Below are positions 17,621-26,478 of a stretch of 41,016 nucleotides of DNA, piece after piece. The translations under genes were made by a program, and so were the position numbers. The stretch covers positions 1 to 41,016 of the forward strand of contig JBMOJB010000016.1 of assembly GCA_049316985.1 (NCBI GenBank), read 5' to 3'. How positions within the stretch are numbered: position 1 is the first letter of the stretch; each line of letters opens with the position of its first letter. The notes below the pieces were generated by a model. The model had not been told where the DNA came from. It ran no database searches and was given only the letters and a program-made list of their open reading frames with translations. The stretch is from CANHEE01 sp049316985 (lineage in GTDB: Bacteria > Bacteroidota > Bacteroidia > Chitinophagales > Saprospiraceae).

Positions 17621-19513
17621 TTAATCAATCCACTCACGAAACCAAAGTTCAACGCCTAATAAGCGATAAAGCAGCGCACCTTGTCCTTTACCTTTTCTTT
17701 GAGCAGAAATTAATTGCCTGATACTTTTCTCATCAAACAGTCCCCTTTCCAGACAACGTTTTGACAGCAGAATTTGAGATGGGCTATTAGGTTCATCACT
17801 TAAAAATAATGCTGTCATCGGCGAATGAAATCCAATCTTCAAAGGAGAAAAAAAATCTTCATGTTTGTTTTCCATTAAATTGCGCAATGCTTCGCGGTGA
17901 ATATACTTTCCAACCGCGCCTCTTATTTTGTATTGAGCCGGCAACTGAAAAACAAACTCCACCAGGCGATAATCCATAAAAGGCATACGACTTTCCATAG
18001 ACTGTTCCATACTCAATGCATCTCCATAATGCAGCAGATTGACTAAACCACCACAATGCTGATCGTGGAGAATTTTGTTCAGTTTATTATTGAACTCTGG
18101 GCTGAACGATGGATTATCCTTTAAAAATGTATAGTTTTTCAATTTCCCCTTGTAAAGTGAGTTCGTACCACTAAACATTCCATAAAATTTTTGGAGAAAA
18201 GATGAATTCAATGTCCGTATAAATGATAAAATTGCAAACCGCAGCGAATAGTGTTTGCGGAATAAAAGGACTTCAGTAAAAATTGCCGAAAATTTTGCTG
18301 ATTTCATCAGATCCCAAAGGTAATACACCAAAACCTGCGGCATATATCCACCCAGCAACTCGTCTGCACCTTGACCTTCCAGGATTACGGTAATCTCCTC
18401 TTTCGCAATGGCATACAATTGACTTAAGGGAACTACTGTCGTAAAAGGATGTGCCGCTTCCATGTGGTAAATAAGGTGCTGCAGCTGTTCTGTATAATTA
18501 CTGTAATTGACTTCAATCAGGTGACCTTCCAAACCAAATTTGCTGTTTAAATTCCGTACAATCTCAACTTCTGAAACATTAACATTTCCTCTGAAAGCTA
18601 CTTTATCATTTTCGTAATACTGGTCTTCCTGACTAAAAGCTGTAAAAGTATGATGTTCCCCACTATAAAATTTTCTTAGGGCTGCCACTATTGAAGGAGA
18701 GTCGACTCCTCCAGAAAGTGATGTTCCTACTTTTACATCAGAGCGCATTCGCAACTTTACGGCATCTTCAAACAAATCAAAATATCGACTTTTTGCCTCA
18801 TCAAATGAAATATCCAGTTGTTCTGTAGGATATTGCCAATAACGCTCAATTGCTATACCACCATTGTTGCCAATGATAAGGTTATGTGCTGGCATCAGAC
18901 GTTTTACGCCGCTAAACCAAGTTTCTTCCTGCTGCAACACAAGACTTTTCCTACAGAAATTACTGATTATGTTGTAGTTGGGAGTCTTTAGCTTTGTGAA
19001 ATATGTTATAATAGATTTGATTTCTGATGCAAAAATGAAATATCCATCATGTAAAGCATAGCAAAATGGCTTTACACCAAATCGATCGCGCGAGCAAAAT
19101 AAAGTTTTTTCTTGACTATCATAAATAGCAAAAGCCCACATTCCATTAAAATACGAAACACAGTCCTCTCCCCATTCAATAAATGAATTTAGAACTACTT
19201 CGACATCGCCTTCCGTACGGAAACTATAACCTTTTTCACAAAGCTGCGATCTCAGTTCGATGTAATTGTATATTTCTCCATTGTAGACCAGATGATATCG
19301 ATATTCTGCATCCACAAAAGGTTGATTGTTGTTCTCATTGAGATCGACTATTGCCAATCTGAGATGTCCCAATAATAAATATTCGTCCGGCTGGGAAATC
19401 GCTTGAAAATCCGGACCTCGATGCTTCATCTTGAGCATGGCTGATCTGGCCAGATCAATATTTATGGAGTCTACAGATTCCTCCAACCTAAGTATACCAA
19501 AAATCCCGCACAT
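17621..19513 (-). CDS. asnB: Asparagine synthase (glutamine-hydrolysing) family protein
   Basis: This 630-aa two-domain amidotransferase has nucleophile C2 at the mature N-terminus (MCGIFGI), the glutaminase NGEIYN motif (78-83), and an ATP-pyrophosphatase domain with the PP-loop SGGVDS (267-272). It would hydrolyse glutamine and amidate an aspartate or, as in several O-antigen clusters, a uronic-acid-type substrate. The gene directly downstream of a membrane protein with GT-C-like features, 17 bp apart, and the abundance of polysaccharide genes make a sugar-amidating role possible. Housekeeping asparagine synthesis is equally compatible. Both active sites are intact. Confidence 0.9.
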   Translation of the reverse strand: MCGIFGILRLEESVDSINIDLARSAMLKMKHRGPDFQAISQPDEYLLLGHLRLAIVDLNENNNQPFVDAEYRYHLVYNGEIYNYIELRSQLCEKGYSFRTEGDVEVVLNSFIEWGEDCVSYFNGMWAFAIYDSQEKTLFCSRDRFGVKPFCYALHDGYFIFASEIKSIITYFTKLKTPNYNIISNFCRKSLVLQQEETWFSGVKRLMPAHNLIIGNNGGIAIERYWQYPTEQLDISFDEAKSRYFDLFEDAVKLRMRSDVKVGTSLSGGVDSPSIVAALRKFYSGEHHTFTAFSQEDQYYENDKVAFRGNVNVSEVEIVRNLNSKFGLEGHLIEVNYSNYTEQLQHLIYHMEAAHPFTTVVPLSQLYAIAKEEITVILEGQGADELLGGYMPQVLVYYLWDLMKSAKFSAIFTEVLLFRKHYSLRFAILSFIRTLNSSFLQKFYGMFSGTNSLYKGKLKNYTFLKDNPSFSPEFNNKLNKILHDQHCGGLVNLLHYGDALSMEQSMESRMPFMDYRLVEFVFQLPAQYKIRGAVGKYIHREALRNLMENKHEDFFSPLKIGFHSPMTALFLSDEPNSPSQILLSKRCLERGLFDEKSIRQLISAQRKGKGQGALLYRLLGVELWFREWID

Positions 19514-19530
19514 TTCCTACTCGCTGTTTT

Positions 19531-21129
19531 TCACTTTTGTTGAAAATAATTTGAATTTCTCAATTGAAAAAGATGGACATTTTCATTGACATCTTTTTCA
19601 ATTAAATCAATTTTAAGATGAACCTGATGGTGTTCTTTCGCGTAAACTGCAATATCATCAACTTGATCAGCCAATACAAAGATATCATCACGTGTCCAGA
19701 TGGCTTGCATCAAGTTATTAATTGCCCTGATTTTAAGCACATCGTTGTAAGTTGGATAACCTCTCAATACATCAACCCACAGAAAATTACCTAGGCAATA
19801 CGTTCGTGGGTCTTTCCATATTGGTGCTCCTTCAAGATTCATCGCAGAATCCTTATTTAGAATAAGATTAGAAGGGTATTTATTCAAGATAACAAATGTC
19901 TTTTCGTATGCATGTCGGTTTATAGCGTTTAAACTATGATTGACAAAAAACTGAATTCCTACTAAAAATCCAATAACCACAAAGTGGAATTTTTTAAAAA
20001 AAGGAAGATTTCTTTGGTCAGCAGCCAGCAGTAAAATCACACCAAGCAAAATAGGAATAATTACTCTCGGAACGATTCGTTCAACTTCAAAAAATATTGT
20101 AAAAACAACAAGAACGGGTAACACAACTGGTAGAACTTGGATCATATCCTGTTTTCTAATTACCAAAAATAATAGCAAAAGAAAAGCACCCAGTATTGCA
20201 AAATTTCCTTTTATAAATCGGAGCATCGTAAAGACTTTATTTTCTATTGTAAAATCAAATCTCATTACTGATGACAATTTCTTGATGTTTTCAGTAGTGT
20301 AAAAGTCCGAATCTGCCCAAAACCATGATTTGCAGAGCCGAAAATCATTTTCGCTCCAATTGATAGATTCCAATCCTGCTGCTGATATATTGGTAGGAAA
20401 GTCCATGATTCTTCGCAGAGCGTAATCGCTTTCACTGTTCAATATTGTCTGCCCTACCCTATCAGAATAGTCACCTATTTGTTTCGTTCTTATACAAACT
20501 ATTAATAATCCAAAAAGAAAAATAGAAAATAGAAATAATCGCCATTTTGACCCGAGAAAAGCAAACATTAGGGGAAGAAATCCAATGAATACTACTAATA
20601 AAAATGATTCCCATCTTATGAGCATCGATAGGAGTAACAGAAGAAATGCAAATAGCAGTTTTGTAAAATTTTTCTCGGGCATTGACATCAAGCACAACTG
20701 CAATCCTGCAAATGCAGCCACAAGTGAAGTTGAGGTAAATTGCAACCTCTGAAGCAATAATGTTTCAACACACAAAAGAAAGAAAACAACCATCGTTTTC
20801 CCTTGTGCTGGTATTTTTACATTGCAGAAAAACAGTGTCGCGGTCAGACTGACCCAATGGATAACAACAAGAAATATAGGATACCAGTTGTATCCCGGAA
20901 AACTCCGGTACAACCAAACATACAGCTGACCAAGGTAAATATGACTATAAATTATATATTCACTGCCCTTTCCCGATAGTGATCCCGCGCTAATATGCAT
21001 CATTAATGCATCGTCGTTGGTATCAAAACCCATTCCAACGAAAAAAATATTGAAAGCAACAAAAATTGACGAAATGGCAAAACTAAATAAAAACGGATAT
21101 TTAGTTATTTTTTGTAAAACTTTGGACAT
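19531..21129 (-). CDS. Polytopic membrane protein, possible GT-C glycosyltransferase
   Basis: This 532-aa protein has about ten hydrophobic helices followed by a soluble C-terminal region (about 410-532). After the first helix comes GFDTNDDALMMHISAG (34-49), an acidic loop like the DD/DxD catalytic loop after TM1 in GT-C polyprenyl-phosphate-dependent glycosyltransferases. That resemblance plus topology is the only basis for the call; an O-antigen-polymerase-like or unrelated membrane protein is possible. It is first in a likely two-gene unit with asnB (17 bp apart) and divergent from the PorU2-like gene. Confidence 0.45.
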   Translation of the reverse strand: MSKVLQKITKYPFLFSFAISSIFVAFNIFFVGMGFDTNDDALMMHISAGSLSGKGSEYIIYSHIYLGQLYVWLYRSFPGYNWYPIFLVVIHWVSLTATLFFCNVKIPAQGKTMVVFFLLCVETLLLQRLQFTSTSLVAAFAGLQLCLMSMPEKNFTKLLFAFLLLLLSMLIRWESFLLVVFIGFLPLMFAFLGSKWRLFLFSIFLFGLLIVCIRTKQIGDYSDRVGQTILNSESDYALRRIMDFPTNISAAGLESINWSENDFRLCKSWFWADSDFYTTENIKKLSSVMRFDFTIENKVFTMLRFIKGNFAILGAFLLLLFLVIRKQDMIQVLPVVLPVLVVFTIFFEVERIVPRVIIPILLGVILLLAADQRNLPFFKKFHFVVIGFLVGIQFFVNHSLNAINRHAYEKTFVILNKYPSNLILNKDSAMNLEGAPIWKDPRTYCLGNFLWVDVLRGYPTYNDVLKIRAINNLMQAIWTRDDIFVLADQVDDIAVYAKEHHQVHLKIDLIEKDVNENVHLFQLRNSNYFQQK

Positions 21130-21147
21130 TTTTTAAAATTATAACTT

Positions 21148-21195
21148 CAAATCTGCTTCAATCGGAGTAAAAAAGTCAAACAATATCTACATTTG
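21148..21195. promoter_or_regulatory. Divergent promoter region, weak matches
   Basis: On the minus strand TTTG (21177-21180), 21 nt, then CAGATTTG (21148-21155) could drive the membrane protein and asnB. On the plus strand TACATTTG (21188-21195) is a good -7 box for the peptidase gene, but it lacks a TTTG 19 nt upstream and lies 89 bp before the ATG. Both assignments are tentative. Confidence 0.3.
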
Positions 21196-21284
21196 TGTTG
21201 ATAAAAAGGAGATTACGCCTCACACCTGGCAATATTACATAAAAAATTGTTTACCGCATATCTGTTCACCTCATCCATTGATTA

Positions 21285-24200
21285 ATGAAATTAAAAAACC
21301 TGTATTTTATATTTCTTTTGTTGTTGTGTGCTCAACAGCAATACGCTCAAATGACCATCGGTTCTCAAGTCCTGTACGGCAATGAATGGATTAATTATAA
21401 TCAAAACTACTGCAAAATACAGGTCGCTGCGGATGGCATCTATAGGCTAACCGGTGCTGAACTTAAAAAATCTGGTGTGCCCATTGCTAGCATTCCGGCA
21501 AATCACTATAAAATATTTTATCTGGGACAGGAAATTCCCTTTTACTGCAATGCTGCTGCAGAAATAAATGAAACCGATTATATCGAATTTTTCGGCCGTA
21601 AAAATCGCAGTGAAATAGACGTGCATCTTTATAAAAATCCTGCTGCAGATCTGATGAATCCCAAGTACAGTCTTTTCAACGATACTTCAGCCTATTTTTT
21701 GACATGGTCGGCTGATATTTCCAAACAACGATTTGAAGAAACAAACAATGAACTTAACAACTTACCTGCAAAAGAAGACTTTTTCATGCACTCGCAGGAT
21801 ACAGTATTCAGTGATGGATTTGATAAGAAATTTAATCAGCTTGTTCAGGGCGATGAATTAAAGTCTTCTCAATTCGTAACCGCAGAGGGTTTCGCTTCTG
21901 ACTATTCAAATAATACGAATGTCGCCTTATCTCCACAGGATCATTTTACTAATGGATTGAATGCAAAACTAAGTGTTTTTGTAGGATGGCGAGATTTGAA
22001 TAAGAAAAATAGCCAGGTTCCTAACAGGCATAAAACCATCATTTCAGTAAATTCAACACAATATTTGCGAGATTCTTCGTTTGCAGGACGGGATTTTGGA
22101 ATTAGAAATCTCGAAACTTCGATACCTGCGTCGGAAATTAAACCTAATATGATCATAAATATCCGCTCAACCGGAAATTCAAGCGATGATCATCGAATTG
22201 CATACATAACATTAACTTATCCGAGAACATTTCAGTTTGGGCATAAAAACAATTTTATTTTTACGATTAGTGGGTCTGCAACAAAAAAATACATTCAGAT
22301 AGAAAATATTCAAGCCGGCCTTCAACCTGTAATTTACGATCTGAGCAACCAATTAAGAATCAAAGGGAAGGTTAGCGGGTCAGTTGCGGAATTTGCTTTG
22401 CCGGCATCTGCTCAGGATCGACAATTGGTATACTACCTGGAGAATAAGCCCGTTTTTTGCAAAATCAAGAAAAATATTGTTTTTTCCAATTATAGCCAAA
22501 AAAAAGGAAATTACTTGATTGTTTCCCATAAGCGCTTCTTTACGGATAAAAACAATAGTAATCAGGTCCAAGAATACGCTGATTACAGAAACAGTGTCAG
22601 TGGCGGTGCTTACCAATCTACTATAGTCGATATCGAAGAGGTCTACGATCAATTTGCCTATGGCATTGACAGGCACAATATTGCCGTGCGCAATTTCAGC
22701 AATTTTGCTGTTAAAAACTGGAACCCTAAATTTCTATTCCTGATTGGCAGGGGAATCACTTACGATGAATGCCGAAAACCCTTGGATGAAAGCCAGTCCG
22801 AAGCCTATACGGTTCCGACATTTGGCTATCCGGGTGCCGATCATCTACTAAGTGGCTCCAACAATTCCAATGCTTTTGGCCTGGCAACAGGAAGAATACC
22901 AGTGATAAATGCCAATGAAATCAGTGCTTTTTTGGACAAAATCAAAACATTCGAAAGAATTCAACGGGATGCCGCTCAAACGGTTGCTGAAAGACAATGG
23001 ATGAAAAGGATTGTCAATATTTCAGGGGGTGATATCAACATTCAAAATATCGCTGAAAGAGAGCTGGAAATGATGGGGCGTGCACTGGAACTCAATAAAT
23101 TCGGCGGAAAGGTTTTTACTTTCAAAAAAACAAGTGATGCCCCCGTGAGTGTCGCCAACTCTGAAGAACTTCGAAACCACCTCAATAACGGAGTCGCGAT
23201 GGTGAATTTTTTTGGTCATTCTGCCACCTCAAATATCGACTACGCAATTGATCCATCCTACAAAATGGAAAACAAAGACCGCTATTTTTTCTTTGCTTCT
23301 TATGGTTGCTATTCGGGATTGGCACATGGTGTAGGGAAGGCATTTGGGACCACCTACGTTCTTGAAAAAGGAAAGGGTGCAATAGCCTATTTATCACCGG
23401 GTCAATATGGAACAACTGCCGCGTTGCCTGAATTTGGTCAACAATTCTATTACCTGTTGGGGACATCCTACTATGGCAAATCCGTTGGTGAAACAATACA
23501 AGAGACGGTAAGACAATTGGATCAATTTGGTGTATATTCCAAAGAATTATTAAACCATATGACCTTCCAAGGTGATCCTGCAATGAGACTAAATACAAAT
23601 CCAGGCCCTGATTATGTCATTGAACCAAGTTCCGTATCAATTGAACCAAAATTACTAACCACCGCGCAAAATACTTTTACCCTCCAGGTCAAGCTTTCAA
23701 ATATCGGAAGTGGTACTTACGATACGCTTGCGCTCCAAATCACACGAAAATATCCGGACGGCAAGAAAAGAGTAATCTATATTGATTCCTCCCTGTTGAA
23801 CATCCGCTATGAAAATAAACTAACTTTCACACTACCGATTGAAGACAATAAATCAGCAGGACTAAACACTTTCTATATCACTATTGATCCAAAAAATAAG
23901 ATAAAGGAGCTACCTGTACCTGCAGCTGAAAACAACAATGAACTGTATATCAATGGACAACAAGGATTTTCTACCTTTATTATCAGCAGTGACCTGAATC
24001 TGGTCTATCCGCCACGATATGGCATTGTCAGTACCTCCAAAATAGCGCTAAACGCTACTACAAGCAACGCTTTTGCAAAAAAGCAAAAATATTTTATTGA
24101 AATAGATACCAGCCAACTTTTCAATAGCAGTTTCAAGAAAAAAACGACAATTGAGCAAAAAGGTGGATTGATTACCTGGCAACCAGATTTTGATTTGACT

Positions 24201-26408
24201 GATAGCACAGTCTATTATTGGAGGGCTACTCCTGACAGCCTTACTCCGGCGGGATATGTTTGGCGAACATCTTCCTTCATTTACTTGAAAAATAGCGAAT
24301 CAGGCTGGAATCAATCACATTATTACCAATTCAAAGATAATACTTATCAGTTTATAGAACTTGAAGATAACCGAAGGTTTGACTATTCCTCAACTATATC
24401 TACACTTGGAATGCAGAACTTTGCTTACGATTTTCCTAACAACCCCAATTTGCCGGGCGGAATTATCAATAGCAAAGTTTGGAATGTCGAAAACTTTAAA
24501 GTGCCATTTATAAACGGCTATTACCTAAGTGAAACGAATACCGGTGTAGTTGTAATTGTAGTCGAACCCAAAAATCTGGAACCTTGGTTAAATAAACATC
24601 CCGGCCTGTATGGAAGTGACCATACACAAAATCAATGGGAGGAATTTTGGTTTCCCTATGCAACCAATACTGCCGGCAACAGAGCAAAGTTGATCAATTT
24701 TCTAGAGAATGTAGTTCCTGTGAATCATTATGTAGCAATCATGACTGTCCAGCAAAAAAAGGGTGATATCAGCTATTTTGCGGATCGTTGGGCTGCCGAT
24801 TCCCTTTCTTCTGTTACTAACAACATAAGCATTTTTAAAGTACTGGAAAAACAGGGAGCAAAAAAAGTGCGATCTTTAGCAAATGGATCTGTCCCCTATA
24901 TTTTCATGTATAAAAAAGATGACCCCACATTTAAACCAATTGAAGAAAAGGCTGACAGCGCCAATCAACAATCGATTGCAGCAGAAATAAACATGAAAAT
25001 AAACTGGATAAATGGCAAGGTCAATACTAAAAATATCGGACCTGCCTCTTCGTGGTCCAAAGTATTTTGGAAAACTGCGGAAATCGAAGGAAATGACCAA
25101 ACTTTGCTATCGATTTACGGAAATACAAAAAAGGGAAAGGATACCCTGCTATTCAAAAACATCAGTGCACCTGCCACAGATATCTCAGGTATCGATGCAA
25201 AAACATTTCCAAACCTTAAACTAGAGTGGTTTTCTGCAGATACGACCAATCGTACTGCTCCTCAACTCAAATATTGGAGAGTTACCCACAAGGGAGTTCC
25301 CGAAGCGGTATTGACTCCAAATCAAAACTTTAGCTTTTTTGCGGATACCCTGGTAATGGGCCAAACGCTGAAATTAAGTTTTGCAGCTAGAAATATTAGT
25401 GATTACAAAATGGACAGCTTGTTGATTATGTATAAGATAAAAAGTGAAAACAATACTGCTTTTACCCGTTACCAAAGAGTAAAACCACTTTTAGCTAATG
25501 ATTCTTTGAATACTTCGTTCAGCTTTGATACTAAAACTATTTCAGGAAATCAGGAATTAAGTATCCGAATAAATCCTCGCAACGATCAAGCAGAGTTTGA
25601 TACTACAAATAATTTCGGTGTTTTGAATTTCTATGTCAAAAAAGATCAGCAACAACCCTTAATCGATGTGTTGGTAGATGGCAATCACATCATCAATGGA
25701 GACCTCGTTTCAGCAAAACCGACAATCAACATTACGGTAAAAGATGAAAACAAGTACCTCTTCATGCAAGATACATCATTGTTTCAAATTTACCTGAGAT
25801 ATCCAGAGGAAGCTTCCGCAAGAAGGATTGCCTTTCACGATCCAATGGTTAAGTTTTTTCCGGGAAACTCCTCCAACCGCAATCGAGCAAGTATCGAAAT
25901 TAATCCCGTATTTGAAATTGATGGTGATTACCAACTTTTAGTCAAAGCAAGAGATGTTAGTGGTAATAAAACTGTAGATTACCAGTTGAAAGATCTTGAT
26001 GTTGGAAATCCCGATTTTTACAATTTCAAACTTGCATTTAAGGTTATTACTAAAAAGTCAATTTCTAATGTACTGAATTATCCTAACCCATTTACAAGCT
26101 CTACTCAGTTTGTGTATACTTTAACAGGGAATGAAGCACCTTTTTACTTCAAAATACAGATTTTAACAATCAGTGGTATGGTAGTAAGAGAATTAACACA
26201 AGCGGAACTTGGTCCCTTGAAAATTGGGACGCATAGAACAGAATATGCCTGGAACGGCACAGATCAATATGGCGATCCTTTGGCAGCAGGAGTCTATTTG
26301 TATAAAGTTATTGCAAAAAAAGCTAATGGTGAAGATTTTGAACTGAATACCTCCTCTTCCGATAGCTACTTTAAAAATGGTATCGGAAAATTAGTTATTT
26401 TAAGATAA
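21285..26408 (+). CDS. porU2: C25-family T9SS sortase-like peptidase, PorU2 type
   Basis: This 1707-aa exported protein has a signal peptide of about 22 residues (ending QQYAQ). The gingipain-type C25 peptidase domain lies at about 400-780. The catalytic dyad is intact: H645 in FFGHSATSN and C675 in ASYGCYSG, close to the spacing in PorU and gingipains. Long beta-rich CARDB/Ig-like regions follow. The C-terminus (about 1605-1707) is FlgD-like, with NYPNPFTSSTQF and WNGTDQYGDPLAAGVYLYK. PorU removes the C-terminal signal from T9SS cargo and attaches the cargo to lipopolysaccharide at the outer membrane. The length and FlgD-like tail fit the longer PorU2 group rather than classical PorU (about 1150-1300 aa); its exact role is not established. 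Monocistronic, with a terminator right after the stop. Confidence 0.82.
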   Translation: MKLKNLYFIFLLLLCAQQQYAQMTIGSQVLYGNEWINYNQNYCKIQVAADGIYRLTGAELKKSGVPIASIPANHYKIFYLGQEIPFYCNAAAEINETDYIEFFGRKNRSEIDVHLYKNPAADLMNPKYSLFNDTSAYFLTWSADISKQRFEETNNELNNLPAKEDFFMHSQDTVFSDGFDKKFNQLVQGDELKSSQFVTAEGFASDYSNNTNVALSPQDHFTNGLNAKLSVFVGWRDLNKKNSQVPNRHKTIISVNSTQYLRDSSFAGRDFGIRNLETSIPASEIKPNMIINIRSTGNSSDDHRIAYITLTYPRTFQFGHKNNFIFTISGSATKKYIQIENIQAGLQPVIYDLSNQLRIKGKVSGSVAEFALPASAQDRQLVYYLENKPVFCKIKKNIVFSNYSQKKGNYLIVSHKRFFTDKNNSNQVQEYADYRNSVSGGAYQSTIVDIEEVYDQFAYGIDRHNIAVRNFSNFAVKNWNPKFLFLIGRGITYDECRKPLDESQSEAYTVPTFGYPGADHLLSGSNNSNAFGLATGRIPVINANEISAFLDKIKTFERIQRDAAQTVAERQWMKRIVNISGGDINIQNIAERELEMMGRALELNKFGGKVFTFKKTSDAPVSVANSEELRNHLNNGVAMVNFFGHSATSNIDYAIDPSYKMENKDRYFFFASYGCYSGLAHGVGKAFGTTYVLEKGKGAIAYLSPGQYGTTAALPEFGQQFYYLLGTSYYGKSVGETIQETVRQLDQFGVYSKELLNHMTFQGDPAMRLNTNPGPDYVIEPSSVSIEPKLLTTAQNTFTLQVKLSNIGSGTYDTLALQITRKYPDGKKRVIYIDSSLLNIRYENKLTFTLPIEDNKSAGLNTFYITIDPKNKIKELPVPAAENNNELYINGQQGFSTFIISSDLNLVYPPRYGIVSTSKIALNATTSNAFAKKQKYFIEIDTSQLFNSSFKKKTTIEQKGGLITWQPDFDLTDSTVYYWRATPDSLTPAGYVWRTSSFIYLKNSESGWNQSHYYQFKDNTYQFIELEDNRRFDYSSTISTLGMQNFAYDFPNNPNLPGGIINSKVWNVENFKVPFINGYYLSETNTGVVVIVVEPKNLEPWLNKHPGLYGSDHTQNQWEEFWFPYATNTAGNRAKLINFLENVVPVNHYVAIMTVQQKKGDISYFADRWAADSLSSVTNNISIFKVLEKQGAKKVRSLANGSVPYIFMYKKDDPTFKPIEEKADSANQQSIAAEINMKINWINGKVNTKNIGPASSWSKVFWKTAEIEGNDQTLLSIYGNTKKGKDTLLFKNISAPATDISGIDAKTFPNLKLEWFSADTTNRTAPQLKYWRVTHKGVPEAVLTPNQNFSFFADTLVMGQTLKLSFAARNISDYKMDSLLIMYKIKSENNTAFTRYQRVKPLLANDSLNTSFSFDTKTISGNQELSIRINPRNDQAEFDTTNNFGVLNFYVKKDQQQPLIDVLVDGNHIINGDLVSAKPTINITVKDENKYLFMQDTSLFQIYLRYPEEASARRIAFHDPMVKFFPGNSSNRNRASIEINPVFEIDGDYQLLVKARDVSGNKTVDYQLKDLDVGNPDFYNFKLAFKVITKKSISNVLNYPNPFTSSTQFVYTLTGNEAPFYFKIQILTISGMVVRELTQAELGPLKIGTHRTEYAWNGTDQYGDPLAAGVYLYKVIAKKANGEDFELNTSSSDSYFKNGIGKLVILR

Positions 26409-26443
26409 AAAAAGGGAAGCCATCACAATAGCTTCCCTTTTTT
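26407..26443. terminator. Bidirectional intrinsic terminator between porU2 and rep
   Basis: The inverted repeat AAAAAAAGGGAAGC / GCTTCCCTTTTTT with a 10-nt loop immediately follows the porU2 stop, whose TAA overlaps the left arm. It ends 36 bp before the minus-strand rep stop, so it can serve both converging genes. Confidence 0.9.
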
Positions 26444-26448
26444 CTATT

Positions 26449-26468
26449 GTAACTATAACAGATTTCAC
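26449..26468 (-). repeat. Lone iteron copy downstream of rep
   Basis: Read on the minus strand, GTGAAATCTGTTATAGTTAC matches the iterons upstream of rep almost perfectly (compare GTGAAATCTGTTATAAAACG at 28082-28101). It lies between the terminator and the rep stop, over 1.4 kb from the main array, so the replicon is bracketed by initiator-binding sites. Confidence 0.75.
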
Positions 26469-26478
26469 GTGCATTTCT

